Shown here piece after piece: positions 1-11,560 of a stretch of DNA of 64,000 nt; the stretch's first letter is position 1; each line of letters starts with the position of its first letter. The DNA lies in the NCBI GenBank assembly GCA_907165065.1, contig OU015525.1, forward strand, positions 41,274,037-41,338,036, read 5' to 3'. Source of the stretch: Caprimulgus europaeus (Eukaryota; Chordata; Aves; Caprimulgiformes; Caprimulgidae). Position numbers and translations under genes: made by a program. The notes beneath the pieces were generated by a model. The model ran no database searches. It was not told the DNA's origin and worked only from the letters and a program-made list of their open reading frames with translations.

Positions 1-1740
1 AGGCCTTTGGTATAATGCTTTGTGTACAAAATGGTAGACATTGTAATTTTAAACAGGTACATTTTTACAGTGTTTTCTTATCAATTTGCTATATTGCACA
101 GAACCAGTGTGTCTTTCTTAAGGGTTTTACAATGGTTTTTACTAGGTTTACATGTTTCAAACTACACTGTCTTCTACTGCCATTTTGAATACCAGTCAAA
201 AAAAAAAATAGGAGTTTGTCCTCACCAATTGCAAACTGTGTCCTCTGAAGTTCTGGATGGTACACTATGGCAAAAAAAGTTTAACATGCAGTATTTGATA
301 CAGATTGTTTTTAAATCATATCCTATCATCGCTGTGCTGCTGTCTGAAGTTAACTTAGGGCCTGATCCTGCATCCGTAAAGGCCGAGGGGAGCAGGATTG
401 CATCCTTCGTTATGTCTGTCTCATACACTGGTTTAGCAGCTCATCCTGTATTCTCCTCAGCAGTCTATAGATAAGCCTCTGAAATAAATGTACTTATCTG
501 GTATGTAGTAAACCGTCTAGGCTTAGCTGCCCGTCCGGCATCCTCCCAGTGTACAGTTAAAACCACAGCCTAGTGAGCATCACCCTCAACACACAAGTAA
601 CGCCGCAGTACTTCAAAATGTGTTTGGATAGTCCCAAAGCTTTTATGCAATAAGGGTGTCTTACTTTTGTTGGAAGGCAGTGTCTTTTGATAACAGTTAT
701 CTAGCCCTGGAAGTGACACAGAACTATTGCTAATCATATGTAAACACTTTTCAGTATAAGCTTCAGTGGTACAGTTGAACCAGAGTGAATGTTTATCTCC
801 TCAGAAACACTCCTGCAATATTGTTATATTGGATCATGCTGCTAACGTAACTTGGGATACAACTCCTCTCATGGTGCTACAAACCTCCCTGTCTCATTCA
901 GATGTATTTTTACCCATAGAAAAAAAGGACTATACTAGACCTATAGTTGTATGATATATTTTTATACTGTGACTTAATTTGTCATTAATGAACTTTGTGC
1001 AACACCACAATGTATTCGTATGCACTTGCAAAAGTAAAATTTTGGACATGCAAATTTAAACACTGACAAGCCCAGCTCTTGTTCACAAAAATAGGTGACT
1101 GCTAGTTAAAATTAAATGTGGGCTTTTTATATGGTGTGGAGTGAAGAACATACTATATGTTACTAAAAGCCTTTAGACAAAAACTGGGAAGAGTATATAG
1201 GGGCATGATGACACACCCAGACCTGACTCGGATTGCTGAAATTATATTTTTAGCTAGTGGAAAAATCGTTTGGACTTGTATGCTAAAATGTTTTAATGGT
1301 AAAACTTTTGAGTCAAAAATACAGAGAAAAAAAGAACACAGAAAACCCTGCATTCCAGACTGAATTTGTATATGTTTTTTGCATTTAAAATTTGCTATCC
1401 TGTGATATGGGAAATTGAGTTGCTTATCATGTATATGTACTTTAAAATGTATTCACAAACTACTGTTGTATTTGTATAAAATATAGACAAAAAGATTGCA
1501 TATATATTTTTGTGTATAAGCTCTGTAAAATAGCAATCACATTATGAAGCTGCAGCAGAACTTCATTTTAAACATTCACATCCAAAGAAACAGACTATTT
1601 ATTGTCCACATACCCTGACTATAAAATATACCTTGCTGCTATTAAACAATAGTGCTGCAGCTTCTTGTGGCCTACAGTGTTATGTTTGCTGTACAAAAAT
1701 ATGTGAACTCCACAAAATATATCAATAAAATTACAGAATG
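1..1740 (+). other. Non-coding A/T-rich block, possible PLAG1 3' UTR
   Basis: There is no convincing open frame here. The stretch is A/T-rich with many short T and A runs and ends near an AATAAA hexamer at 1724-1729, followed by a G/T-containing segment, as a 3' UTR end would look. In other vertebrates PLAG1, which has a long 3' UTR, lies directly upstream of MOS in the same orientation, so this could be the distal PLAG1 3' UTR. That assignment rests on gene order only; no PLAG1 coding sequence is in the window. Other AATAAA hexamers further right (for example near 3640 and 4785) could be alternative ends. Confidence 0.35.
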
Positions 1741-4700
1741 GTTTTAGTTAATGAACAACTTATGCCTGGCATTTCAATAGATAATCTTGATCTGCATTTT
1801 TGGGATTACAGTTAAGTAATTACAGAATACATCCAGTTTTGGTGGGTGTAGTTATTCTAAGTTTGCAAAGGTGTAACTGTCTTTCTAATTTGTGCCTGGT
1901 AAAATGTCAATTTTTCAGAAAATCTTAAAGCATAAGTATCTATGTTTCGTGATCTCACCAAGGAACATAGTGGATGATGCTGCTGTGTCTGTGACAAGAC
2001 AGATGTGAACTGAACTATCTGAACTGAAGCAATTGAGTTTGCCATCAAGTTGCACTTGGAAACGCTGTGCAACACTGAAAGGTGAGTTTGGGCTTTCCAT
2101 AGTGGGACCACTCGTCTGGGAGACGTAGGTGAGTGATTCTCCATCATTTCAGATTAATGCAAGTCATTTACATTGATTGTTATAGTTTGCAGGATAAGGG
2201 TGTGGCATGTGTCAGACACAGGATGTGGGTTGTCTCTCTGAAGTGTTTCCAGGAGAAACTCTGTTGCTTTAATCTCATAGGTCTGCCGTCTGCCCATGAC
2301 ACTGCCAAAGAGGTCCGACTCTGACGCATGGGGGGGAAGAGGTGCTACGCAGCCAGATGAGCAGCCTGCTCACAGCTGAGGAAAGTTGTCCCGCTGCTCG
2401 TTCCACACAGTTGTTCCCTAGCATAGACTGTTTGTTGGGAAAGTAAAAGGCTAGCATTTCATGTTCCGTTGCTTTTCAGAACATATCTTGTTAACATCCT
2501 CAGTGTTGTCTGTGTTTTCCTGCTTTTGGGCTCCTCTCTTTTCCAGGTTTTGACTTTTTAGATTTCTTGCTGTAACCCAGTCCGAGAGAAATGATTGTTA
2601 CATAGGGTTGTTGGCTTTCACCTTCTCTGTGCACAGATGTTTTTCCTTTCTTGTGATCCCCACCCCTTTCCTCTGAGCTGACTTATCACTTCTCTGTCAC
2701 AGGTTTCCAACTTGCTTGAGAGGGTTGGCCTTTTTATTTTGAGCGTCAAAAGCTCTACAGATGCTGTATGATATGAAATAGTCTGCAAAACCATTTACTC
2801 CCCACCCCCTGAGAGAAAACCGCCCTGTTGTGTCGCTCTCATAGCTGGTCTCGCCCACCTTTACCAAGTTAACGTGTCCTCCTTCCAAACTCTGTAATAA
2901 GTGGAACGTGATGACATGAATGATATCTGTGTTATATCCAGAGATCTCTTGATGCGGTCCCTCCAGAGCTTTTCTTGTTAAATTCAGAGCTACAAACATC
3001 TTCCCTTCTCCCTCTCTCCTGTAAACACCCCTTTTCAAAACTTGAAGAAAGTACGGAAAAATGGTCCCTCAGTATCCTCTGTACCTGGTCTCGCTGTCCT
3101 CCAGGAATGGAAGAGAAAGGTTATTTCAGTTTCCCCTTTCACTCTTTTCCTTCCCACATATGAGCATGCACTAGGATAAAGAATGGGGTTTTTTCACAGA
3201 GAAATCCAAAGCTGATGCAGAGCTCCTGCTGGACTAGCAAGAACAGAGCAGCTACATGCTCTTGGCTTCCTCGCTTTGTAAATCAAAACCTTGTATTATA
3301 TCAGACAGAAATGAAGTTTTCCAAAGTGGCAGTTGCTGTAGTTGGCACAGCAAGGGTTGGCGATCACAAACAGGCAGCAAGTAGCACAGCAAGATAAGCT
3401 CTGTTACAAAATTTAGTCTGTGCTTAAAAGTTTGAGACGTGTATTGGAGGATTAACTGCTGCTTATCGTTAGGAGCTGGGACCTTTAGCAGATAAAGAGC
3501 AATGCTGTCTTTCTGTGTTTTGAACAACAGTGGAGATGGTGGTGTTGAAAATGACAGACCCCAGCAGTAGTGTGAAGTTTCAAGTTCCTGCTCGCGTGCT
3601 ATATTCTAGGTAATTCAGTATAAACTTTTTCTACTCCTAATAAAGGTGTAACATCTTGCCAGGTATTTTTATTTTATACAATTATATTTATTCATTGGAA
3701 TGGTCTGTGTATCTTCAAGAAATGAGTATTTTAAAAAATATAATAAACAATTGTGTTCTTCAGTGTCGTCATCCTACAACATTGTCTCCTTCAGGGACAT
3801 TTGTGTCTTGAAATCCCCAGCTACGAAGCTAGTTTGCCTCCGAGAGGAGCGAAGAGACATCAGCTGTCGGCTGAGCGCTCGGAAGACAGGACTGTAGTAA
3901 TGCACACTGTGGCTGGGCTGGAAATAATTTTAATTGCTCCTTGATAGTTTGCCCATAGCACTGATTTTCACTGTTGCACTGAACAGCAGTGTACAAAGAA
4001 GAACAATGGTTTGATGTAATTTTCATATAAATCAGATGTCTGATCGATGTGTGTATGATAATGCAGAGAATGTGAATAGCCACAGTTTCTGAAAATCAGT
4101 ATATTGCTTAAACTTTTGTACGTGTGTGTATGTGTGTGTATGTGTGTACATGTAGGGTATGTATGTGTGTGTGGGAGGGTAGTGATCAAACCTGGAAAAG
4201 TTGAGAAATTAGTTTTATTTTGGTTTGATGTACTTCAAAAAGTTTAAGTCTAAAGTGTTTGTGTTTTACAAGTCCAAAATGAATCATGCAGTTTGTAAAG
4301 GTGTCTCCTAGTTAACACAGTGTGTGGTTTCCCAGGCAAGCTGGAAGAGTTTCTTCTAAATACGAGATTAATCTATGAGAGACAGCAATTTATCTAAGGG
4401 GTGCACAGAGTCCTGCGAGGAAGGTGTTTGTCAGCTGTCCTTGTGTAGTATTAGATACAATTTCAGCAGGAAAGTTCTGTGGGCTGTGCCTCTGAAATTA
4501 AGCTCACCTCTGGCTTACTGCCTTTGTGTTAAATTGTTACACACGTGGGCATGCATATATCCTTAAGTTCCCTCACAAGTACTTAGACTGAAAATTAAAA
4601 TAAAATACAGGCTCTTTATGGTTAAGGGGCATGCCATAAATGAGCAACATCTGAGCTCTACCATAGGAATATCGAATATCAAACATTAACAACAAATGAA

Positions 4701-7700
4701 CAGAGAATAAACTCTCAAACTCACTGAAGTCTGTCCTCACCTAAAAATTGTCTCCTCTTATTTTGTCAGTGTCTGGTTCCTTATGCCAATAAAGTATTAC
4801 AGGATTGACCCATATTTTATGTGCTCTGTTCAGCTTAGGCATATTTTTTCTTCAGCAGTATTTTTACAAGAAACTTCTGCTTATTCACTGGTGCAAACTT
4901 TGCAACAGCATACTTGCACTGTACAACCCATTTTAATTAATCAGGCAGGTTTAAAACCCTGTAACTTAAGGCAACTTTTGATAATTTGCTGTGGCCCACC
5001 AGAGTGCCCAGGCCACCATTCCAGAGCCACCAAATTTAGCTGATCTCTTGCCTCTTTGCAGCTCTCCAAAGATGCGGCGTTTGCAGGGAGCCACCACGTT
5101 TGCTATGGCAGCATATTTCATACAGAGTCACAGAGCTGGGCGTGATCTGCATTAATGGGGCTGTGCGAGCTGCTGGGAGAGCCTGACCCTTCTATACTCC
5201 AGTCCTCGGCATCAGTGCTAAATCTGTGTACCTGGGAAAGCAGCTCTGTCTGAGTGGTAGAATGGCACTAACAGTACCTGCTGGGCCCTTTGCTGTGGGT
5301 GATTCATGTTGCTCATTAAGCATTGAAGCTGTTTTCTAGTCCTTAAGCTACGAGTCTCAAATTCCACCATTACTTTTTGTCATCTCCCTGTGACCCAGCA
5401 AAGTTGTCTTTGCATGGACAGAAAGTATTGCTTTGGGTGAGAGCCTGTATTTCACATTTTATTCTCTTTATCCCTAAGTTTAGGTTCTCTTAACTTGTCT
5501 CAAGGCGCTCTTTTGCAATTGGGATATTAATGTACAGCAGCTGGTCCCAGATCGTTATCCCTGGTCAGTGGTGGTCACTGGGGCCCCAGTAAATTAGCTG
5601 TGAAACCTCACCTGCCTTGCCAGTGCCTCCAGTTAAAACCTCAGTACATTCAGGTAAGGAGAGCCTTTGCTTCATGCTCTTAGGCACATGGAGTAAAACC
5701 TTACTGGGAAGGAAAAAAGCATCAAGCAGCTGTTTGGCAATGTGTGTTTGAAACTTGATCTTATTATTTATAAACTAGGATTTAACCTTTTAAAGTTGTT
5801 ATTATTGTTATTATGCCTCCCAGCAGTAAAATAGCCTCACAATTCTTGCATTCTTGTATTTGTTCTTTGCGTTTGGGTTTACCTCTGACTGCTTGAATGA
5901 AAATTTGCTTGTGTTTGCTATTCTGAGGTGTCATTTGTCTCACCAAAACAACCAAACTCTGAAACATGACCTGGATTCTTTTCTGGCTTGTGCTCGTAGT
6001 AAAAAATAATGGTTATTCAGTGGCCTATCTTCAGAGCAAGCCTGTGTATGGACTGGCCTCAAATAATGGTATCGCTTACACCTGTGCAATTGATTGTATC
6101 AGAGCTGCTTTCAGGCAACTCTCAATATCACTTAAGGTCTAGGAGGTGTGGCTGGAAGCAACATTTGGGCTGTGAAACACTATATGCGAAAAGAAGAATG
6201 TAGATTCATCATCAAATCTGAAGCTGAGATCACGGGAACTGACAGTAAAGGGAGAAAAAATAAAAATTTGATTTGAAACTGGGAAGAAAACCTCTCAGAA
6301 ATCACTAAGGCACAGGCTAAGGAACTGTGTTGTTTTGAGAATAGGACTGTAATTTAAGTGCTTGGATACATTTGACTCCTTTAGCAAGATTATAAAGTAA
6401 TTTAGTAGAAACACAGTGCTACTTCTATATTGTAAAGCTGTTCTTAGAAGCCACTGGACCGCCAAGACTTGAAGGGTTTGTTGCATGGCACACCAGCCAA
6501 ATGTACAAAGAAATAAGGTAATGATTGTGGAGAAGAATACAACTATACACTCTTAAATTCCCTGAAATCAGTTCCAATCCCCAGTTCTGTCCTTCTCCTG
6601 GTTTAGACAAAACTGTGCCTGTTAAGAACCATAACAGCGATGCACCTTGATCAAAATGAAACTCTGGTGTTTGGTACGTGTCCTCTGGTGTGGTGGGTTA
6701 CCTCCATACCAGTCCTTTAAAGTCCTTGGTACTGGGGGTGACTGCTGTCCAGCAAGTCAACAAACCGCAGTAGTAACTAAGAGTGATGGCAAACAAAGAG
6801 TTTCTATATTCCTGATACACAAGTGAAATATAAACGGGTGAGCGGAGCGAGACTGATTCCGTGTTCCTTCTCAGCTGGAAGCACAGATGAGGTTGGGCAG
6901 CTGTTGCAGCATCGGATGCGCAGGCGTGTTTTACTTGCAGAAATACGACACACAAGCTTGGAACAAAACCATCACTGCTGCAGGTTATGGTAGCTGTGAC
7001 ATACTGCAGCCCTCGGGACGCAGATTCTGTGCTTCCCTCTTGTCATTTATAAAAGTTGCTGTTGCATTCTCTGCCAGTGGCTTCTGATTCTCACATTTTC
7101 CTTTTTCCTTGTGGAAACAGCAGTGAAATGGGATCAGCATGGTTGGCTGCTGTGTGTGCCTGCTGCAATGCTGTGGGTTCCCCTGGGGAAGGGTGGTGGG
7201 GAGGGAAGGGGCAACTTATTCCCAGCAGCCCTGCTCCCCTTCAAAAATGGCTCCACCAGTCACGCTGTGGCCCCTCCTCCAGCCTGCCTGGTGATGGAGC
7301 TGAACAGGGATGTGAAGTGTGGCAAGGACATCTTACACCCATTGTGTCTCGTGGGAAGTCACTGGGCAGAGTCATCAGTGGATTACAGGAAAATTATGTT
7401 TATTAGGAAAAAAAAACTTGCTTGCTTTTAAATCTGCTTTAATTGCATTCACATTGAAAGACACTGGATGTCCCCCTGCTCCAATCCTCAGCAGCCAGCT
7501 TGAGACAGGACAGTAAGTTGTGTTAAGGCTGTTGAGATCCCAAAATACATCCCCCTTCCTGTTAAAAAATTCAGTTATTCCCCAAGAACAATACAACGTG
7601 CCTGCCATGACAGGGGCAATCCAAAAAGGTTTCTAACAGAAAATTACTAAAAAAAGGGACAACCAGAAGGAGTGGGGAGGACATGGATTTTGAAGAAAAT

Positions 7701-8130
7701 AGTATGGAACGTCTGCTATGTCCTTCTGAATGAGACTTCAACCGAAGAAATTTGGGAAGAGTCCAACCGTCTGTTTTACAAATATGGATTTTACTGCTGT
7801 GTTCTGTATCATTCACAATCTGCAGATACACTCCTACAGTTTTCAGCTTAACAAGTCCACTCTCAGGCCCTTCATCCACAAATCCTTCTACCTACTCCTC
7901 TCCCTCAACCAACTTTCCCTTTGGATTGTCTCTGTTGCCTTAACCTGGTGAAGACAGGTTGTAACAAGTGCACTTCTCCCGTGAGAAGGCTGTGAAGTTC
8001 CTGGAGAGTTCATAGAAGAGATGTCTCTCAGTTGCTTTTATATACTATATGGCCCAGAAGTCCATGCAAGAATTAAAGCCCTAATAGCACTCAGAAAATG
8101 GGCATAAAAAATCCTTTCTCTCTCCAGCTT
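1741..8130. other. Intergenic stretch without recognisable genes
   Basis: I find no frame with recognisable protein similarity on either strand. The longest open frames are about 60-116 codons and have no family motifs. The only structured element is the TG-rich repeat near 4.1 kb. Mixed base composition with scattered T-rich and A-rich tracts is what avian intergenic DNA usually looks like. Regulatory elements for MOS or PLAG1 could be present but cannot be told from background by eye. Confidence 0.6.
4118..4174. repeat. TG/TATG microsatellite
   Basis: An imperfect alternating TG tract with TA interruptions (units such as TGTGTGTATG), broken once by a short ACATGTAGGG segment. It is a simple sequence repeat and is likely to vary in length between individuals. 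Confidence 0.85.
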
Positions 8131-8215
8131 CACAGAATCACAGAATGTCAGGGATTGGAAGGGACCTCGAAAGATCATCTTGTCCAATCCCCCTGCCGGA
8201 GCAGGAACACCTACA
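8131..8215 (-). mobile_element. CR1 LINE 3'-end fragment, minus strand
   Basis: Read on the minus strand, this is the 3' end of an avian CR1 retrotransposon: the stretch about a blank hand-off of a few tens of bases before the end, the GACCTC/CCTTCCAATCC block and the terminal ATTCTGTGATTCTGTG octamer-type repeat. Only about 85 nt remain, so this is a severely 5'-truncated copy, as is common for CR1, whose reverse transcription usually stops early. Confidence 0.85.
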
Positions 8216-10161
8216 TGAGATCACATGAGAGTAAGCTTAATCTGCTTACTGCAGATTTTCATTTCTCTCACATCTCACCTGCCTAGAAAACATTCTCTGC
8301 AAAGATTGGAAGTGAAGAGTTTTGCATATAAGCATAGAATGGCAGTGCTGCTCAGAAAGGGAGTGTAAAATACCTGTTGTCTCCGTGGCTTACTTCACTG
8401 CATATTTAAAACTACACTAAAGCTCCTTTGGTCTTCCCCTCACCCCCAAAGCATCCCTGCATACCTGATGCTGAGCAGTGCCTCAAGGCAGAGAGCTGTC
8501 CCTAGGAGGGGGTAGCAGCAGGGTGTCACCTGGCTGCCTTGTGCTTTACAACAGAAAGCTCACAGGGCATGACAGCACCAGAGGAGCCCAGGGGCCTCTT
8601 GTACTATGAGAGTCCCTTTTGGGAGAGGCAAGGACAGAGGAGCCTCATGTTGTAAAGTGGTCCCTCTGCAGGGACTGTCCCACCCAGGGCCATTGAGAGA
8701 CCCTCTGGCATCCCTAGCTCTTTGCACTCTCACTTGTTAACAACTCCTATAACGCATATTAGCACATATTTATCTAGTTCTTCCCCCATCTCTCTGTTTC
8801 ACGCTGGCAGGTGATAACCCAAATTCCCATTCTCATTCATCTCTGGTCTGAGTTTGTTTCCCTGTGAATTGCAATGAGAAATTTCTCCTGATAGTCCTAA
8901 GACTCAGTACTGGGAAGATCTCCATTGCTGATTCGCTAGAGTGATGCCTTTGAAACTGTCTGGCTGAGCTGATCTAGAGTTCAAATAGGGTCAGTAGATG
9001 TTCTTGGGACATTAGGTTTGTCTTTTGAGGTGAACAACCGAACCCATCTCAAGGTGAAGAATGCTCCAGTTCTGCTTGCACATGTTCTGAGCACCCCTGA
9101 AACCTCCCTCAGCGCATCTGTGCTGCATCTTACTCAAACAGAGAAGCAAAACAAAAAGAACAGAGAACACCAGGAAAACTGCAGGATCTGTGTGCGAAGC
9201 CACTGCTGCCCAGAGGTAAACTCTAGATAAATGGGCACTGTCCATCTTTGAAGTCCTATGGTGGGATCTGTATTGGCAAAGCTGACATCCAGAGGAGGGT
9301 TCTGAAGGGTGAGGAGGTGGGAAATGGGGACCAAGCTTTCCAAAATACTTGTCAGTGTGTTCAGAAAGATACTTACTGGAATATTCAAAAGCAGTTAGCT
9401 GTATAGGTGCCATAAGGGTGCCCTGATGCATGGGCAGTACAGCAGGTACCAAACACTAAGGCAGTCAGCATTAGCACTGTGAATATGTGAGAGCAGGGTC
9501 AAAGGAACAAAAGCTCCTCTGAAAAAACACTGGGACCAGCAAAGCAAGATGATATTTGATTTCTGCCAGAACAGCTTTGTAAATGTAGCAATAGGTTTAC
9601 TAAGGGGGATTCAGAAATAAAATACACACCTGTAGTAATTGCATGGGGGTTGATGGGAAGATGGCCAAACATCTATCTATAATTCTCCTTACTATACCCA
9701 ATGGACAATACAGAGCAACCATTTGTCTTTCTGCTGCTAGTAAGGCAGCATGCGCAGAGTTGAGCAGCCAAACCAGTCCCCTTGTGCCAGTCATGTTCAA
9801 GTGGCAGGTTTCTACAAACACACTTTTATCTTTAGTTAGGCCTGCCATAGGCTCATCAAATGCTAGCCCTCACCATTATAGCTGCTTCCTCTGACAATGA
9901 CTTTGAGGTGTTTAGTGCATGTGATGATGATCATGCCTGCCTGGAGCCATGGTGAAATGCATTCACCTGTCACTGCTTTATTTACTCCTGCGGTTATTTT
10001 GCTAGAGGCATTCGATGGGCAGACCATCTTTCTTTTCTCTTGATATTAGAAATGATGTGAAATACATATAAGTTAATATCTTTTTAGCTTTAAATCTATT
10101 TGCCTTGGCTTTCTAGAGATTTACTTCAGGGCTGGAGGAGAATGTTTCCAGGTGAGCCTCA
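8216..10161. other. Intergenic, upstream flank of MOS
   Basis: No gene or clear repeat is visible. A 146-codon minus-strand frame at 9012-9452 and its neighbours have no recognisable motif and look like chance. The MOS promoter and any untranslated first exon should lie in this stretch or just after it, but I see no convincing TATA box or splice donor that would fix the transcription start. Confidence 0.5.
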
Positions 10162-10323
10162 TTGGGTTCAGCTAGTTGTGACAGATGCAGTTCATTTTGG
10201 GGTGGGAGGGAGAATGGTGAAGAGAGGATAAAAGGCTTTGGAAGCCACTGTGGAGCTCTTTCTGTCAGGGAAAATTTTCAGTCCTCTGTCTTAGTAACTG
10301 CCCGTTGTTTTCTCTGTCTTATT

Positions 10324-11373
10324 ATGCCCTCACCCCTTCCTCTTAATTGTGTTCTGCCTTTGGAGTTTTCCCCATCCGTGGATTTGCGACCCTGCAGCAG
10401 CCCTTTAGTTATCCCTGGCAAAGACAGCAAAAGCTTCTTGGGGGGACCTCCATCAGTTAGGACTCGCCGCTTGCCTCCACGCCTGGCCTGGTGTTCCATT
10501 GATTGGGATCAGCTCTGCCTCCTGCACCCTCTCGGCTCTGGGGGCTTTGGTTCTGTCTACAAAGCCACCTACCATGGTGCAACTGTGGCTGTAAAGCAGG
10601 TGAAGAAGAGCAGCAAAAACCGTCTGGCATCGCGGCAGAGCTTCTGGGCTGAGCTGAACGTAGCCCAGCTACAGCACAATAATGTTGTACGCGTGGTGGC
10701 TGCCAGCACGTGCGCCCCGGCCAGCGAGAACAGCCTGGGCACCATCATTATGGAGTATGTAGGTAACATCACCCTGCACCATGTAATTTATGGCACTGGC
10801 GATGTGTGGAGACAGGGTGAGGATGATGAAGGAGGATGTGGAATGAAGGCCCTGAGCTTAGAAGAGACTGTGTGCTATTCCTGTGACATTATGACTGGCT
10901 TAGCCTTTCTTCACTCGCAGGGCATTGTGCACTTGGACCTGAAGCCAGCAAATGTCTTCATCACTGAGCAGGGCGTGTGCAAGATTGGGGATTTTGGGTG
11001 CTCCCAGAGACTGGAGGAGGGCTTGTCCCAGAGCCCCCAGGTGTGCCAGCAAGGGGGCACGTACACCCACCGTGCCCCTGAGCTCCTCAAGGGGGAGAGG
11101 GTCACTGCCAAAGCGGACATTTACTCCTTTGCCATCACCCTCTGGCAGATTGTCATGCGAGAGCAGCCCTACCTGGGAGAGCGGCAGTACGTGCTCTATG
11201 CTGTGGTAGCCTATAACCTGCGCCCTTCGCTGGCTGCTGCCGTTTTCCACGAGTCACCAGTGGGCCGGAGACTCCTGAGCATTATTAGCTGCTGCTGGAA
11301 GGCCAACGTAGAGGAGCGCCTGAGCGCAGCCCAGCTGCTTCCCATCCTCAGGGCCCTCAAGGGCAGACTCTAG
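10324..11373 (+). CDS. MOS: MOS proto-oncogene serine/threonine kinase
   Basis: Single-exon gene of 349 codons, the length I recall for chicken Mos. Mos is the germ-cell MAP kinase kinase kinase that activates MEK and then MAPK during oocyte meiosis and holds metaphase II arrest as cytostatic factor. The start at 10324 gives the N-terminus Met-Pro-Ser-Pro; in the family Pro2 and Ser3 control stability. Visible kinase motifs: glycine loop GSGGFGSVY (about residue 70), VAVKQVKK with the ATP-binding lysine, the Mos-type catalytic loop HLDLKPANV (HLD in place of HRD), DFG as DFGCS, and [11 protein letters not shown] at the activation segment and APE. An acidic insert ([10 protein letters not shown]) lies between the ATP lobe and the catalytic loop. 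No break is seen. The frame stays open 54 codons upstream of this ATG. All catalytic residues are intact, so I judge it functional. Confidence 0.97.
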   Translation: MPSPLPLNCVLPLEFSPSVDLRPCSSPLVIPGKDSKSFLGGPPSVRTRRLPPRLAWCSIDWDQLCLLHPLGSGGFGSVYKATYHGATVAVKQVKKSSKNRLASRQSFWAELNVAQLQHNNVVRVVAASTCAPASENSLGTIIMEYVGNITLHHVIYGTGDVWRQGEDDEGGCGMKALSLEETVCYSCDIMTGLAFLHSQGIVHLDLKPANVFITEQGVCKIGDFGCSQRLEEGLSQSPQVCQQGGTYTHRAPELLKGERVTAKADIYSFAITLWQIVMREQPYLGERQYVLYAVVAYNLRPSLAAAVFHESPVGRRLLSIISCCWKANVEERLSAAQLLPILRALKGRL

Positions 11374-11560
11374 GAGAACTCAGGACTCGGAACTTTTCCT
11401 TTATTGTCAACTTTTCTTTCCCTCTACCTTCCCTCTGAACATAATGAATTTAGCCCTTATGTGATCTAAAGACTTTTTTGCTGGGTTTTTTATAGTAAAA
11501 AGAAAAAAAGAAACCAGTTTGTTATAAGACTATAAATAAAGAGATTTAACAAAACTGTGG
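11374..11560 (+). promoter_or_regulatory. MOS 3' UTR with CPE-like and Musashi-like sites and poly(A) signal
   Basis: After the MOS stop, a short UTR contains TTTTTTAT at 11486-11493, a match to the cytoplasmic polyadenylation element (UUUUUAU type), overlapping ATAGT at 11492-11496, which fits the Musashi-binding consensus (G/A)U(1-3)AGU. The AATAAA hexamer follows at 11535-11540, about 41 nt downstream of the CPE. In frog and mouse, MOS mRNA is translationally activated in maturing oocytes through such elements. The motifs are seen directly; their use in this species is inferred. Confidence 0.65.

Noticed and set aside
9012..9452. 146-codon minus-strand frame
   Set aside because: No recognisable motif, no promoter or poly(A) context, and a second overlapping frame of similar length; best read as chance.
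10569..11250. Minus-strand frames opposite MOS
   Set aside because: They are shadows of the MOS coding sequence on the other strand.
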